Under the pieces are notes generated by a model. It did no database searches. It saw nothing but the letters and a program-made list of their open reading frames with translations, and was not told where the DNA came from. Below are positions 37,401 to 45,285 of a stretch of 64,000 nucleotides of DNA, piece by piece (position 1 is the first letter of the stretch; every line of letters begins with the position of its first letter). The DNA is from Molanna angustata (Eukaryota; Arthropoda; Insecta; Trichoptera; Molannidae), in contig OY754972.1 of assembly GCA_963576475.1 (NCBI GenBank), positions 31,171,107 to 31,235,106 of the forward strand, read 5' to 3'. The translations under genes and the position numbers were made by a program.

Positions 37401-37702
37401 AGCACAAAAACATTACTTGTTACTTAATGTTATCAATTGTTAAGTCGTAAATGACAACAAAATTTGAGTTATTTACCTATTGGCAAAGAAATATCAACAG
37501 ATGGTCTCTCAAAGTTTCCAGGATTGGAAAAGAATTCTTTTAATTGCGGAACCTCCCTCCCTGATTCAACCAATTCTGTGTGTAGTTCCAAAGCAGTCAA
37601 TAAAAAATTATCCTGAAGCAATTTGGTTGCAACATCACTATAAGATAAACGAGATCCAGAATACTTCACTTCATCACTGGAATCTTCTATAAAGTCCGTC
37701 AT
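16219..37702 (-). CDS. RELCH: RELCH (LisH and HEAT-repeat protein KIAA1468) homologue, complete 17-exon gene
   Basis: Coding exons on the minus strand, 5' to 3': 37702-37477, 34306-34151, 33460-33297, 30481-30287, 29372-29011, 28442-28191, 27245-27098, 26961-26799, 25567-25416, 24864-24624, 23957-23594, 21469-21182, 20316-20198, 19516-19375, 17340-17129, 17036-16874, 16474-16219. They sum to 3603 nt, giving 1200 residues, close to the roughly 1216 of human RELCH, and every junction keeps phase. A LisH motif lies at about residues 20-55, coiled coil at about 100-125 and 248-275, and helical HEAT-type region from about 455 to 1115. Known role in vertebrates: Rab11 effector that with OSBP moves cholesterol from recycling endosomes to the trans-Golgi. 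The same role here is inferred. Introns are loaded with transposons. Exon 10 uses a GTTGGT donor, the weakest site. Confidence 0.93.
16874..17036 (-). CDS. RELCH: RELCH exon 16
   Basis: Acceptor TTTTACAG. Reads VLPYLSMLCFSPIF, then ISEHFVQNVLLPALR, the last HEAT-type helices (vertebrate HFLPGLRCL). Donor GCG|GTACGT, phase 2. Confidence 0.9.
17129..17340 (-). CDS. RELCH: RELCH exon 15
   Basis: Acceptor GATTTTAG. Reads VVKCRAISGMGALA, then CLALTFKDILTAGDVATANK. Donor AAG|GTATTT, phase 1. Confidence 0.9.
17648..17823. mobile_element. MITE with about 70-80-bp inverted arms (RELCH intron 14)
   Basis: The left arm (AGCTGATTGCAGACCAAAAG...TTAGCTCACATAGCTGAGGT) is mirrored by the right arm (ACCTCAGCTATGTGAGCTAA...TTTTGGTCTGCAACCGGCTT). 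Noncoding and stem-forming, typical of a MITE. Confidence 0.85.
17825..18175. repeat. Inverted repeat of the foldback family (RELCH intron 14)
   Basis: The left half (GATATTTTGTTTTATATACA, CATTCATGTCAAGATAGGAT, GAGGTCAGTCC, TGTAAACAGCTTGATGG) is repeated inverted in the right half (CCATCAAGCTGTTTACATAT, GACTGACCTCCACACTATCC, TCTTGACATACATG). The same words form the inner third of the arms at 34723-36292. Confidence 0.8.
18285..18372 (+). mobile_element. LINE 3' terminus
   Basis: GTCAAGATAGAAGTAAGTGG...CTCTCTGCCAACCCCTTGAG, then GATGGTATGTATGTATGTATGT. The (ATGT)n end is the 3' tail of the LINE family also found at 21050-21150 (+), 34353-34470 (-) and 47575-48020 (-). Confidence 0.7.
18446..19284. 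mobile_element. Nonautonomous DNA transposon candidate, about 840 bp (RELCH intron 14)
   Basis: The left end ATATTTTTACTCTCCA...TATGAAATAGTGGAGAG (18446-18483) is inverted at the right end as CTCTTCACTATTTCATAGTA...GGAGAGTAAAAATAT (19248-19284). The inside has several AACGTT words and no ORF. Termini-like CTCTCCACTA/TAGTGGAGAG words also occur near 33870-33910 and 59010-59050. Confidence 0.6.
19375..19516 (-). CDS. RELCH: RELCH exon 14
   Basis: Acceptor AATTTCAG. Reads GVVHSSEQVRAYSATLL then GRVVPAIVTLVSDST. A HEAT repeat with the conserved R-V-x-P-A-x-V-T-L-x-S-D. Donor TGT|GTAAGT, phase 2. Confidence 0.95.
20198..20316 (-). CDS. RELCH: RELCH exon 13
   Basis: Acceptor ATTCCAG. Reads WTVCSGMCSVPCSVLAIPIV then KKVLLDVALSALWEG. 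Phase 2 in, 1 out. Donor AAG|GTATGT. The LWEG joins GVVHSS in exon 14, equivalent to LWYGVVHTS in vertebrates. Confidence 0.9.
20520..20840 (+). other. Unidentified repeat-like open stretch in RELCH intron 12
   Basis: A plus-strand frame of 99 codons (20532-20831) includes SRFGNLFHEDGQATAKAQLE and WGARLCNIGGKFYG. No family was recognised. It lacks splice signals that would make it host sequence and lies beside a LINE end, so a retroelement fragment is the likeliest reading. Confidence 0.3.
20870..21150 (+). mobile_element. LINE 3' end in RELCH intron 12
   Basis: Plus-strand fragments resemble KVDRNGIREEKDS, NDIMKDGNI, then TGTGTGTCAAGACAGAAATA, TCCGTTCCCTCTGCCTGCTC and GATGGTATGTATTGTATGTA. 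They parallel the copy at 47575-48020, where the protein is clearer (GIRGRGRPRKVWHDHVNSIL). Confidence 0.7.
21182..21469 (-). CDS. RELCH: RELCH exon 12
   Basis: Acceptor TTTTTCAG. Reads VNSLIELLINDIPCSE, MRVMFGANFIKSHV, then EIAKIELRLAKLESQK and SGALLGTEEND. The family block where vertebrates have the FxxxL-LS segment and AxGVLxC. Donor AAG|GTTACA, phase 2. Confidence 0.88.
21742..23484. repeat. 62-bp tandem array, 28 copies plus a partial (RELCH intron 11)
   Basis: The unit begins ACTATTATTGTGATAGACAA and contains GTGGCAGACTTATTGCCCGC and GGGTAATATATCTACCAATC. Starts fall every 62 bp from 21742 to 23416, with a partial at 23478. I see no differences between copies. The core aligns with the LINE 3'-UTR motif at 59220-59270 (ATGGCGGACTTATTGCC, then GGCAAT, CCAG, CAACC). 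The array makes up most of a 2.1-kb intron. There are no unique spacers between copies, so it is a satellite, not a CRISPR-like array. Confidence 0.98.
23594..23957 (-). CDS. RELCH: RELCH exon 11
   Basis: Acceptor TTTACAG. Reads FSVHLLERLKTALSESK then FFxxLTETDRN-type helices, ending EQDWFINT. Donor TTA|GTAAGT, phase 2. It sits about 110 bp from the end of the 62-bp satellite filling the next intron. Confidence 0.9.
24150..24485 (-). mobile_element. RTE-type LINE 3' end in RELCH intron 10
   Basis: The ATCATCATCATCATCATCAG tail is followed by CCAGTGTTGAACATAGGCCT and CCCC. This is the (CATCAT)n plus GCTGAACATAGGCCTCCCC signature of a very widespread insect RTE family, with the element body extending to higher coordinates, hence minus orientation. 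Confidence 0.8.
24624..24864 (-). CDS. RELCH: RELCH exon 10
   Basis: Acceptor ATTTCAG. Reads DLVGSLLLSMVVSMC then DKDSAIVNMCIKVLAPVLAR. The donor is ATG|GTTGGT, a non-consensus GT site; an alternative donor cannot be excluded, but phase 1 fits exon 11. Confidence 0.85.
25416..25567 (-). CDS. RELCH: RELCH exon 9
   Basis: Acceptor GTTTATAG. Reads DLLGLCWEMLNSKSVEKRLL then GAEASIALAPYIS, matching the family block with CWE and CGALAPYLP. Donor TCT|GTATGT, phase 0. Confidence 0.94.
25830..26000. mobile_element. Foldback-family fragment in RELCH intron 8
   Basis: GAATTTATTTCTCTTAACAT, then CAAAAAACACCATCATAGAG and CTTGTATAGAAAACAAAATA, in the same order as the margins of the elements at 10640 and 36540. 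Confidence 0.5.
26221..26403 (+). mobile_element. SINE-A, best copy (RELCH intron 8)
   Basis: The tRNA-like head at 26221-26294 has GCAGAGCGGTTAGCGCGCTG, a 5-bp anticodon-stem-like pairing around loop TTAGTAA, and B box GAGTTCGAATCC. The body follows (ACAAGCATTTATGC, ATGTACTTGTTTAACAAGGA) and a T/A-rich end. It lacks a clear tRNA acceptor-stem pair, so it is not called a tRNA gene. Confidence 0.85.
26799..26961 (-). CDS. RELCH: RELCH exon 8 (HEAT-type helices)
   Basis: Acceptor TATTTTAG. Reads IVPNLLLVKRDEVIGLLVCT then FLHPEQTQRDKLLQLLLNLK, nearly the vertebrate wording (IVPNxLLxKRxEx). Donor CAG|GTAATA, phase 1. Confidence 0.96.
27098..27245 (-). CDS. RELCH: RELCH exon 7
   Basis: Acceptor TTTTCAG. 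Reads IPSDYKSALLKMCNL and ends TPQRLVYVVSATLPK, start of the HEAT-type region. Donor AAG|GTAAGA, phase 0. Confidence 0.92.
27328..27550 (+). mobile_element. SINE-B (RELCH intron 6)
   Basis: tRNA-like head with CAGTTGGTTAGGTATCTG and B box GGTTCGATTCCCGGTGGAGA, body with CCAGAATGTGGCAACTTG and TTGACATAGTACCT, and an A-rich end. Same family as 9381-9608. Confidence 0.88.
28191..28442 (-). CDS. RELCH: RELCH exon 6 (disordered linker)
   Basis: Acceptor TTTTCAG. Ser- and charge-rich sequence (SPKSAKESRSRRKESITTLE) ends KNEAWINR. The least conserved part of the family; kept because both splice sites and phases (2 in, 2 out) fit. Confidence 0.85.
29011..29372 (-). CDS. RELCH: RELCH exon 5 (coiled coil and linker)
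   Basis: Acceptor ATTTTCAG. Starts with coiled coil KNEEIAILKKQILALETDK, then a Ser/Pro/Asp-rich low-complexity linker ending FEMIDCDKIGG. Donor CAG|GTATGA, phase 2. Confidence 0.9.
30287..30481 (-). CDS. RELCH: RELCH exon 4
   Basis: Acceptor TTCATAG. Begins DFEDWDDVGLNVPRP, the acidic D-W-D-D-V-G-L-N family motif, and ends PQEKVEWINV. 65 codons, phase 0 at both sides. Donor GTT|GTAAGT. Confidence 0.95.
31431..31520. mobile_element. Short inverted-repeat element (RELCH intron 3)
   Basis: CACTTTTGAAGTCTGCGCCG...AACA is mirrored by TGTTTGGCGCTGAATTCAAA. The arms are about 30 bp around a 30-bp loop. It abuts a LINE tail. Confidence 0.5.
31515..32110 (-). mobile_element. Jockey-like LINE 3' end (RELCH intron 3)
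   Basis: On the minus strand 32035-31757 reads SFGQRGFGVIAPRTFNKLDK then AFKTKIKEWLLVSG, the C-terminal block (xLFNKLPxxIK...FKxxLKxxLL) after a LINE reverse transcriptase. It is followed by a 3' UTR and an AAATAAATAAATA tail near 31530. 5'-truncated. Confidence 0.75.
32430..32800 (+). mobile_element. T-rich LINE 3'-UTR-like segment with (AAT)n tail
   Basis: A strongly T-rich plus strand without homopurine counterpart ends TATTAAGGGGGAAAAAAAAT followed by (AAT)n near 32790. Compare the 3' part of the LINE at 44890-45285. Confidence 0.45.
32892..33152. mobile_element. Harbinger-like MITE, 261 bp, TAA target duplication (RELCH intron 3)
   Basis: It starts CGCGACGTCCTGCGTAGGCG and ends, inverted, CGCGACGTCCTACGTAGG. 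TAA flanks both sides (32889-32891, 33153-33155). The termini match the element at 7537-8287; the interior is a deletion derivative (shared ACGTAGGACACTT and GTTTGTTATTTTCGC blocks). GC content far exceeds that of the surroundings. Confidence 0.9.
33297..33460 (-). CDS. RELCH: RELCH exon 3
   Basis: Acceptor TGTTGCAG. Reads GPLKPHEKRALNFLINEYFL then ITSITFADEIPEQ, a second LisH-like helical block well conserved in the family. Donor CAG|GTAATT, phase 0. Confidence 0.95.
34151..34306 (-). CDS. RELCH: RELCH exon 2 (coiled coil)
   Basis: Acceptor TTTACAG. Reads RSPSQATLDSLDLARLSED then VAVLEFELRKARETINSLRA, a conserved coiled-coil block of RELCH. Donor CAG|GTTTAA, phase 1. Confidence 0.93.
34353..34470 (-). 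mobile_element. LINE 3' terminus (RELCH intron 1)
   Basis: CATACATACCATCACGCCAT, CCCTCGCGGGGTAGGCAGAG, then ACTATTCTATCTTGACATAC. Read on the minus strand it encodes DRIVWRSV...LPTPRGTW and ends in (ATGT)n. Confidence 0.8.
34723..36292. mobile_element. Large foldback element, arms about 705-710 bp (RELCH intron 1)
   Basis: The left arm 34723-35432 and right arm 35588-36292 are inverted copies with moderate divergence. The outer tips are GTTATAGGCCTACAAAAC and its complement. Internal landmarks such as AAGCCGAAACACCCCAACTA, GTGACGACATTGCTTCATAC, TCCTATCTTGACATACATAC and ATGTGTTACATGCAACTAGT recur mirrored. The 155-bp spacer carries (CA)n at about 35440-35461. No ORF. Related pieces flank it to 36670 (GCTGCGAAGCCTCTAAGTTG) and occur at 10640, 17825, 25830, 38560 and 58930. 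Confidence 0.9.
36357..36482. repeat. (ACACAG)n/(AC)n microsatellite
   Basis: A GACACACAGACACACACA run at the right margin of the foldback. It appears to be part of that family, since GGACACAC also occurs at the equivalent place near 11315. Confidence 0.9.
37140..37245. other. GC-rich island in RELCH intron 1
   Basis: GGTCGAGGGCCCGAGCCAGT through GTGCCCCGGGTAATGCC stands out from AT-rich flanks. No family was recognised; possibly a transposon fragment. Confidence 0.3.
37477..37702 (-). CDS. RELCH: RELCH exon 1 (start codon, LisH)
   Basis: ATG at 37702-37700 begins MTDFIEDSSDEVKY. LisH-type helix pair DVATKLLQDNFLLTALELHT then LKEFFSNPGNFE, the diagnostic RELCH N terminus. Donor G|GTAAAT at 37476, phase 1. 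Confidence 0.95.
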
Positions 37703-38559
37703 TTTTCTCGTTTCTACATTAATAACTATGAAAACATATGCATTTACAATTCAAAACAATATTTTTGATAAATAAATGACACTGACATTTAGGAATATTT
37801 TGACTTTTCTCATACTTTTATATATAGTACATGAATTTAAAAAAATGTAACCGGTTAATGCAGAAGGTACTTACCTTAACATACCTTAAGAATTATGCAG
37901 TGGTTATACACCATTTCCAAATTATTTGGAAACTGCGAACATATTATTACTATTATTAATAGCCAATAGGTATCTATATCACTGTTATTTGCATCACGGG
38001 AACTTTTAATATAGCAAAATTTGAAGCAAAGAAAGTCAAAAAGCGGAATTCAATTCAATGTTTTATATTCATGCAGTTAATTTTTCACATAAATAATTCA
38101 TAAATTTACTTGTTAATTCTAAAGATATATTAAGTACAATAAACATTTTATTCGTATTTTTAGTATTTTGTAGTGTATTGTATTTTTATTCATTTTTGCA
38201 ATAAGCTCACCAATGTGCAGTATAATTGTGTATATTATATACGTGCAAAAAGTAAAATATGTATATAAACCGTAGGAAATGCTAAAGAAAAATAAAAAAA
38301 AGATAAATTATGTACGTTAATTATAAAGAAAATGGCTGTTTATTTAAAATTTGCAATGCTACTGGATTGGTGTGTTGCTACTTGGGATTAAAAGGCTTAA
38401 AAAGCAAAAAAATATAAAATAGTCAAAATTTATTTGTATTTCCCTTCCGACCGCTTTGTGATTTGCATATTTTATTTATGTCATATTATGTGCTTCTTAT
38501 GAATCAAAATAAAAATATTATTATTCATTTATAGGTTCTCGGGCAACCAACAGGTACTT
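37703..38559. other. RELCH upstream region
   Basis: AT-rich DNA holding the expected promoter and 5' UTR of RELCH on the minus strand. I cannot identify a transcription start or TATA box with confidence. Confidence 0.4.
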
Positions 38560-38920
38560 CTTCAACTATGATAGTATGGAGGTCAGTCTGTTATTCCTAC
38601 CCAGAATATGAAACAGCATGGTGGTATGTACAAATGTTTGTAGATTAAGTATCAATCTATTGAGTCTTTTAGATATAATGTATAATTTATAGGCCACTGC
38701 ATTACAAATTGTATGAAACGATGTCGTCACTGATTTCAATTTTTATAAAAATTGTTAAAAAAAATTGAGATGTAATACTAAAATGTTTATATTTTTTAGA
38801 GAAAATTAAATTTTCTAGTTGGAGTGTTTCGGCTTTTTTCCGATATTTAAAAAAACAATTTGAAATATAATCAGTTGAACACATAAATTTACTATAAAAA
38901 AATAATTTTTCGACAGTCGG
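38560..38920. mobile_element. Foldback-family right-arm fragment
   Basis: GATAGTATGGAGGTCAGTCT, CCTACCCAGAATATGAAACA, GAAACGATGTCGTCACTGAT and TTGGAGTGTTTCGGCTTTTT follow the same order as the right arm at 35730-36060. Confidence 0.8.
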
Positions 38921-39310
38921 TTAACCTACGAAAAACCGTCGGTTAACCTGCAGGGTGAGCATTGCTCTGGTGTCTTGCTCCCATCAGCCAACATCGACGT
39001 CCGTCCTAGCATTGGACGCGCCCACCATGACCATGATGAAGACAATGTATGCCCATCAGAACGATTTTTTTACAACAATTAAAATATTTCTGTGATATTA
39101 TTTATTGATGATTTTTATCTGCGACGTCCATTTTTTTACTGTAAAAAAATAAAAGAAAATTCTCTATTTTATTTAAAAAAAAATATTATGTGACGTAACC
39201 TGAATCCGGTTTGACCTTTAATTCTAGTCATGTCTTTTCAAAATACGGTTGGACCAAGGCCCTCTGGATTGTTCGTCGTTCGTTTTCCTCTAGACAGGCC
39301 GCAAGGTAGG
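38921..39310. other. GC-richer unidentified DNA
   Basis: CAGTCGGTTAACCTACG and CGTCGGTTAACCTGCAG form a short repeated pair near 38917-38953, followed by CCATCAGCCAACATCGACGT. 39190-39310 has ACGGTTGGACCAAGGCCCTC. No coding similarity was recognised. Could be repeat fragments or a cryptic promoter. Confidence 0.3.
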
Positions 39311-40002
39311 GGAAAAAAAATGGCCGACTTATCAGTCGTATGGAGTTTGACAGCTATCCATATTGGCGGATTGTTCTTTTTCTCATGTTCATAGAACATG
39401 TTTTATATACTTGAATGTGACAGATCAGATTTGAATAAAAACATTTTTTCATTTATAATGTTCATTATGACATAAAAAAATAAATTTTATAAATCTACAT
39501 AGTACAAAAAATCATTTTACGAATTTTTCAAGGTCAATTTTGCAATCTTTAAATAATTCATATTGCATTATGAAAGTTATATTTATAAAAAAAATATTGA
39601 GAAAACCTTAGATTATATATGAGAAAACATAATATTTATTCAGAGTAATTGTATAAAAAGTTTATATCAAAGAATGACAACAAATTAGTATCTTGTTACA
39701 CGAGCAAAATACAGAATAAATTGTCAATTTTATATAAATAATTATCAGGGAAATCGAGCTTCCTTTAATTGTTTTCAATATTATCATCCAGAATGAGCTA
39801 GGTACGTTCATTTATTTTAAATATAAAGAAATCTCGAGCACCTAAATAACCAATAATACCTACAATATAATATAACCTCCTCTTTTTTTCAATCGGTTAA
39901 AATTTATCTACTGTACCAACAGATATTCTGTACAAGAAATAGTATATATTCATCATAAGGTTGCAGAACAAAACAACGGTAATAACCATATTCAAATTAT
40001 AA
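39311..40002. other. AT-rich DNA with a promoter-like motif at 39320
   Basis: Contains ATGGCCGACTTATCAGTCG at 39320-39338, matching (one difference) the start of the presumed THAP first exon on the minus strand at 50452-50434. The rest is AT-rich without features. Confidence 0.3.
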
Positions 40003-40510
40003 TTGATATACTTATGTCTAGAGATGTGCCAATATAGAGTGAAATATAGAATGCCAATTTGTCTATCTTGGGTACAGGATCACATACGAGATGGACGTTC
40101 AAATAGTGAAATAGATAATCTCATCCACCAAGCAAAACTTGCCTTAAACAATCAAAGATCTTTGAGTCCAGCAACTCCGGAAACAATTAGTAAATCAGTG
40201 TGGAGTATTTTGCTGTACCTGTATGGTTTTCACACATTATGCAAAGGTGAGGTCCTCAGCAAAATCAATTAAACTAGTCATAATACAACATGTTGATCAC
40301 CATATTGAAAAGGCATGCAAATTGGATGGTCATGCGTTGTGACATGAGCATCTCTTACACATCTTGTTGGAGGGAATAATTGAGGGATCGACTGACAGAA
40401 GGCGTTCCCGCTGGGAGTATATGGAACAGGTATGCATCGCTGAAGACCAAACAGAGTGGAGGAAGAGATTTACTGCCAAACAATCTCCAAGATGGAAACT
40501 GAACAAGTAG
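40003..40510 (+). mobile_element. Probable LINE C-terminal fragment
   Basis: 40330-40510 reads GHALRHEHLLHILLEG, then RRRSRWEYMEQV and EWRKRF. This resembles LINE C-terminal blocks (GHVxRHDxLLxTVLEG...DRxxWR). The preceding frame 40003-40272 (NSEIDNLIHQAKLALNNQ) was not recognised and could be part of the same element. Confidence 0.45.
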
Positions 40511-42627
40511 AGCTTATATTAAAAGATATTTTTTATCAGTCTTGATACAAAGAGTTATGAATTATTCTAGGTAAATTGATAACTACCTATTCATATTCAT
40601 TGTTAATATGTTCATTAATAATATTTGATACATTTATAATTCAATTATCGTTTACTAACTGTATAAAATTTTGAAAACAAATAAATATCTAGGCACATGA
40701 CTAATTTCAGCAAAATACTAATAAAGTTAATGTTATATTATAAATTATTATCAGGGATATTGAGCTTCCTTCAATTGTTTTGAATATGATTTATTATCTA
40801 TAACGACCAACGTTCAGCTGTTTAAATATGAAAAATCTAGAACACCTATGTAAAGAACCAATTGTAATAATAAAATTATAAACTTAATTATGTAACTACA
40901 AATGATATTCCCTATTAGAAATTTTAAATTGCATTTTCTAGTCTTTTAACATAATCTAGTCTTAAAAATTTTGCTTGTTTGATCATATAAAAATACTTGA
41001 CATGATGCATAATATATAGGTACTCTATTAAAATGCACATTTGTAATTTTCTTTTACTAAATTTTATTGACTAACTATTTTTGCTCTAGACGAGCATTCT
41101 CTGAGTAGTGGACCACTCAGAATATGCTCGTCTAGAGCGAAACTAGTTATTCAATTAAATTTAGTTGAAGAAAATTATAAATCTGTATTTTATTGTAATA
41201 TATTATAATCAAATTCCATCAAGTATTGTCGATAGAAAAAGTTAAAAAAATATGTATACTCAATTACTTCCAAATACCCACCATCTCCTTAGGTCTTCTG
41301 TTTCACAAAAAAACTTTTCTTCGAAACCTCATATATTTACAAGGTTTATATTCAAAATACTGTTAGGGAAAAAGGTTGTTTTAATATAAAAAAAACACAA
41401 AAGTATTTGTTTAAAATTTGTCAATAACATAGAAGCATTTTCTGTAAAACTACAAATATACTGCAGTTGTCTATACTAATGGTACCAGTTATTGACTTTC
41501 TTTATTAAAAATAAACAAGATAATATCCGCCAGTTCTAATACATCTACCAGGAAGAACTGGCAAAGAAAACTGATGTCTGATATTGAATTTAAAAAATAT
41601 GTATCCAGTTGAAACATTCATTCTTGTTTATCATACACTTCAATTTCATGTATCATTGTGTACGTATAGAAATATGAGTAAATAATTTCTTCAAATTCTA
41701 TTGAGGAATTTAAAATACATGATACAGGAATAGGAAAAGGGATGGTGTATTGAGGCGAACTTGAAATTAGCGATACAATAAAAGAACAATATTCTTATTC
41801 CGAGCCACAGTGAACAAGGTGGAAATCATGTTATGAGATATAAAAAAAATGTAGAGAGAAGCGAGCACCATACATTCATTGCCTCACACACATTCATTCG
41901 TCTGTTATTTAAACATATTAAGATTTATCCTTTCCTTTGAGAATTTTGTTTACATGGTCATTATACAGCTCTATGAAATATTCATTATTTTTGTTTAGAC
42001 AGAAGGCACTACTAATAGTTTACATTTCAAATTTCCAGTTATGATTTAAACAGTCTGTTTATGTTATGCCCATTTTAAGATTGTATACATTCTTATCAAC
42101 AATAAGTTTGAACAATTGATGTGTTTTTAGTTTTTGAAATAAATACATAGGTAGTTACTATTGTTGCAAATATTAAACATGTTCATAGTATCATGTGTTC
42201 TCCAAGCTAATTCAGAAATTAAATTCTACATTTGGTAACCCAAAAATTCATTATTGTAAATATTATGTTCATCAATTAAAACATTTTACATAACTAAAAT
42301 ACAGATTATTCCACACACATAAATTTTACATACATGGCCTTATTTATTTAGATTCAGATCCTTCATACATATTATTTTGGAAAACACAAAAGTTATTGTT
42401 ATCTATACAAACATTTCTCTTTCCAAATATATTCATTCACATTATTCTTCAATAGATTAGTATTTAAAAACAGCTTTATATTTCTTACTTTACTCAAGTT
42501 TTCAATTGAACAAATATATCAGAAGATCAAGATATCCTGTGCTGAACGAAAAGTCAGATACACCTTTACAAAGATGCTGAATATTCTAGATGGTGTATTG
42601 AAGAAATCAATACACCTTGAGGTCCAG
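40511..42627. other. AT-rich intergenic DNA with a MITE and LINE scraps
   Basis: Apart from the hairpin at 41065-41215 and a decayed LINE 3' segment near 41870-41990 (CATTGCCTCACACACATTCA, TTGTTTACATGGTCAT, as at 47645-47745), nothing is recognisable. Confidence 0.4.
41065..41215. mobile_element. Foldback MITE, copy 1
   Basis: GCTCTAGACGAGCATTCTCT and its mirror AGAATATGCTCGTCTAGAGC lie almost back to back around 41113, followed by GAAACTAGT and TTGAAGAAAATTATAAATCT. Copy 2 at 57075-57345 has the same arms with a longer loop and the same trailing sequence. Confidence 0.75.
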
Positions 42628-42708
42628 GCTCCTAAGTTAAATTGTAAACGTTATCTCCAAGTGCTTGGCGATAACGAACAGCGTTTACAATTTGACTTAG
42701 GAGCCTTA
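42628..42708. mobile_element. Hairpin MITE, about 80 bp
   Basis: GGCTCCTAAGTTAAATTGTA and AACG are mirrored by CGTTTACAATTTGACTTAGG and AGCC, with TTATC...GATAA pairing inside. Confidence 0.7.
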
Positions 42709-42734
42709 ATTAGATGTCTAGATTTACTGCATAA

Positions 42735-45285
42735 CTCACTTCTTTGCTGAGGTGTATCAAACTAAATACAACTTTATACATGGATATCTTTCATTATTGC
42801 CGTTGATTACTTCTACGATATTATTTATACAATCATCAACGAATATGTACCGCTCAAGAAAACACGCAGCCTCAAATATCCCATTTGGTTCTCTCCTGCT
42901 CTAATCCATATCTCAAAAGAAAAATGTAAGTACTGGAAGAAATGGAAAATTTACGGAAACGAAGCAGACTTCAACTCCTATTCTTTACTTCGACGACGTT
43001 TCAAAAAATTACTAAAAGATCATCACCGAACATACATAGCTAACATTGAGAATAACTTGACTAGTAATCTTAAAAGTTTCTGGGCGTATACTAAATCCCT
43101 AAAAACTACATCAGGCTATCCTTCTACGATGACATACAAAGTAAAAACCTCCAGTCAGCCAAACGAAATAGCAAACATGTTCTCAGATTATTTTGAATCG
43201 GTATTTGAACCCGAATTACCATCTGACCAAAACAACATCATTCCAGATAGTAATAATTCTGTCAATCTGTCATCTATCAGGATAAATCTAGGTGAACTTA
43301 GGGAAATTCTTATTTCCTTAGATATCAGTAAAGGTCCAGGCCCGGACAAAATTCCCCCATTCTTTCTTCAAAAAACTGCATACTCAATAAGTCACCCTTT
43401 AGCGCTGATATTCAATCAGTGTTTATCAGAAGGGGTATTCCCCAATAAATGGAAAAAAGCTTTCATTACCCCTATTCACAAAGGCGGCAACACAAATGAC
43501 ATCGAAAATTATAGACCTATATCAATACTGTCAGCAATACCTAAGGTTCTTGAAAAAATCGTTCATGGACAAATATTAGCAACCGTGAAAAGAAATATAG
43601 TAGATGAGCAACATGGTTTCATGCCTAACAAATCAACGACAACTAACTTGCTAGTATACTCAGAATATCTCTTCCAATCACTCGACGACAAAATTCAAAT
43701 TGACTCAATTTATACAGACTTCAAGAAGGCCTTCGACAAAGTGGACCATAGTATATTAATGGAAAAATTATCAGATAATGGAATTAAAGGCAGCCTACTC
43801 AGGTGGACAAAATCATACATTACAAATAGGCATCAGGTAGTTGTTCTCAACGGCCATTCCTCCAATAAAGTAAAAATAACATCTGGAGTACCTCAAGGTT
43901 CAATCCTTGGCCCACTACTCTTCACGATATTAATTAACGATATCAACTCATGTTTCATAAATAGTAATTTTTTAATATTTGCTGACGATTTAAAAATTTT
44001 CCTTAAAATTAAACATGTACACGATTGCACAGCTCTCCAGGACGACCTAAATAGATTAAACGATTACTGTCAGCGAAATAAACTATATCTTAATTTAGCT
44101 AAATGCAAGACTATCACATTTACAGAAAAAATAAAAATATAATCCAACATAATTACTACATCGACACTCATCCACTTGACAAAGTCAACAATATTCGGGA
44201 TCTAGGAGTTGTGTTTGATAGCAAACTTCATTTTGACATCCATGTGGAAAACATAATCAACAAAGCATATAAAATGATGGGTTTTGTGATGAGATTGACT
44301 AAAGAATTCAAAAAAACCAGCTCATATTTTTAATATTATATAATACGTTAATCCGCTCACAACTCGAATACTGCTCTCAAATATGGAATCCACATTACAA
44401 CATATACGCCGAAAAAATTGAAACAATTCAGAAAAAATACCTCAAGACTATGCAATACAGAACACAGAATCCCCGACTACCATACACTGACCTACTTAAT
44501 AATTACAATCTATGCACACTAAAAGAGAGACGTACCCTATTTGACATGACAACACTACACAAAATAATCAATAGCACGTTTGACTGTCCAGCACTCGTTA
44601 GCTCAATTAACATACATGCACCACTCAGATGCCTAAGAAACAACTTGCTCTTCCTCCCGTCAACTTCAAACACAAATGCAGGATTTAGGAAACCAACCAA
44701 CAGAATGTGCAATGAATACAACAAAACAAAACCTTTCCAGACACACACATCTTCTCCAAATCATACACAGCATTCAAACACGAAATAAAACACATTCAAA
44801 AATCATCACCACAACACGCGATGACATAATAATACACATACTCTATTGAGATATTAATCATCTGTCATAACATACTACACCATCTCTTTTATTGAATTAT
44901 GGCTCCTTAATTTTAATTTTATTTTATGTATTTTTGTTTTTTTTTTTTCTCTTTTTTATCATTATGTTAATGTATAACTCTTGTTTCTCTATTTCTCGCC
45001 TCAATATTTATTTCTCGCCTCAATACTTATTTCTGTATAATTATTTTCTTATCTATTTCATTTCGTTTATGTTAATTTAAATTGATTTTTTTTTTCTTCT
45101 TTACTTGTTTTGTCTTTTATTATTATTGTATTACTTTGTAAATTTTCACTTTCATATGTTTATATTGTGAATACTGTAAGGTTGCAGATAAACTTTGAAT
45201 TCTATGTTACCATTAGTTATATGCATATTTTCTGTAACTGTTTGTATTCCTAAATGAATAAATAAATAAATAAATAAATTATATA
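42735..45285 (+). mobile_element. Jockey/CR1-like LINE, 5'-truncated, frameshifted
   Basis: An open frame from about 42780 runs to 44142: linker (AVDYFYDIIYTIINEYVPLK, YPIWFSPALI, RRRFKKLLKDHHRTYI), then a reverse transcriptase with KAFDKVDHSIL (motif A), SGVPQGSILGPLLF (motif B) and LIFADDLKIF (motif C). A frameshift near 44110-44150 moves to NNIRDLGVVFDSKLHFDIHV. Another near 44330 moves to LIRSQLEYCSQIWNPHY and LPYTDLLNNYNLCTLKERR, ending near 44788. A T-rich 3' UTR and an (AAAT)n tail at 45256-45283 close it. The endonuclease is missing. Relatively young, because the RT core is intact. Confidence 0.92.

Noticed and set aside
43057..44788. Reverse transcriptase as a retron or virus-related gene
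   Set aside because: Motif wording (KAFDKVDH, SGVPQGSILGP, FADD), the truncated 5' end and the (AAAT)n tail identify a non-LTR LINE.
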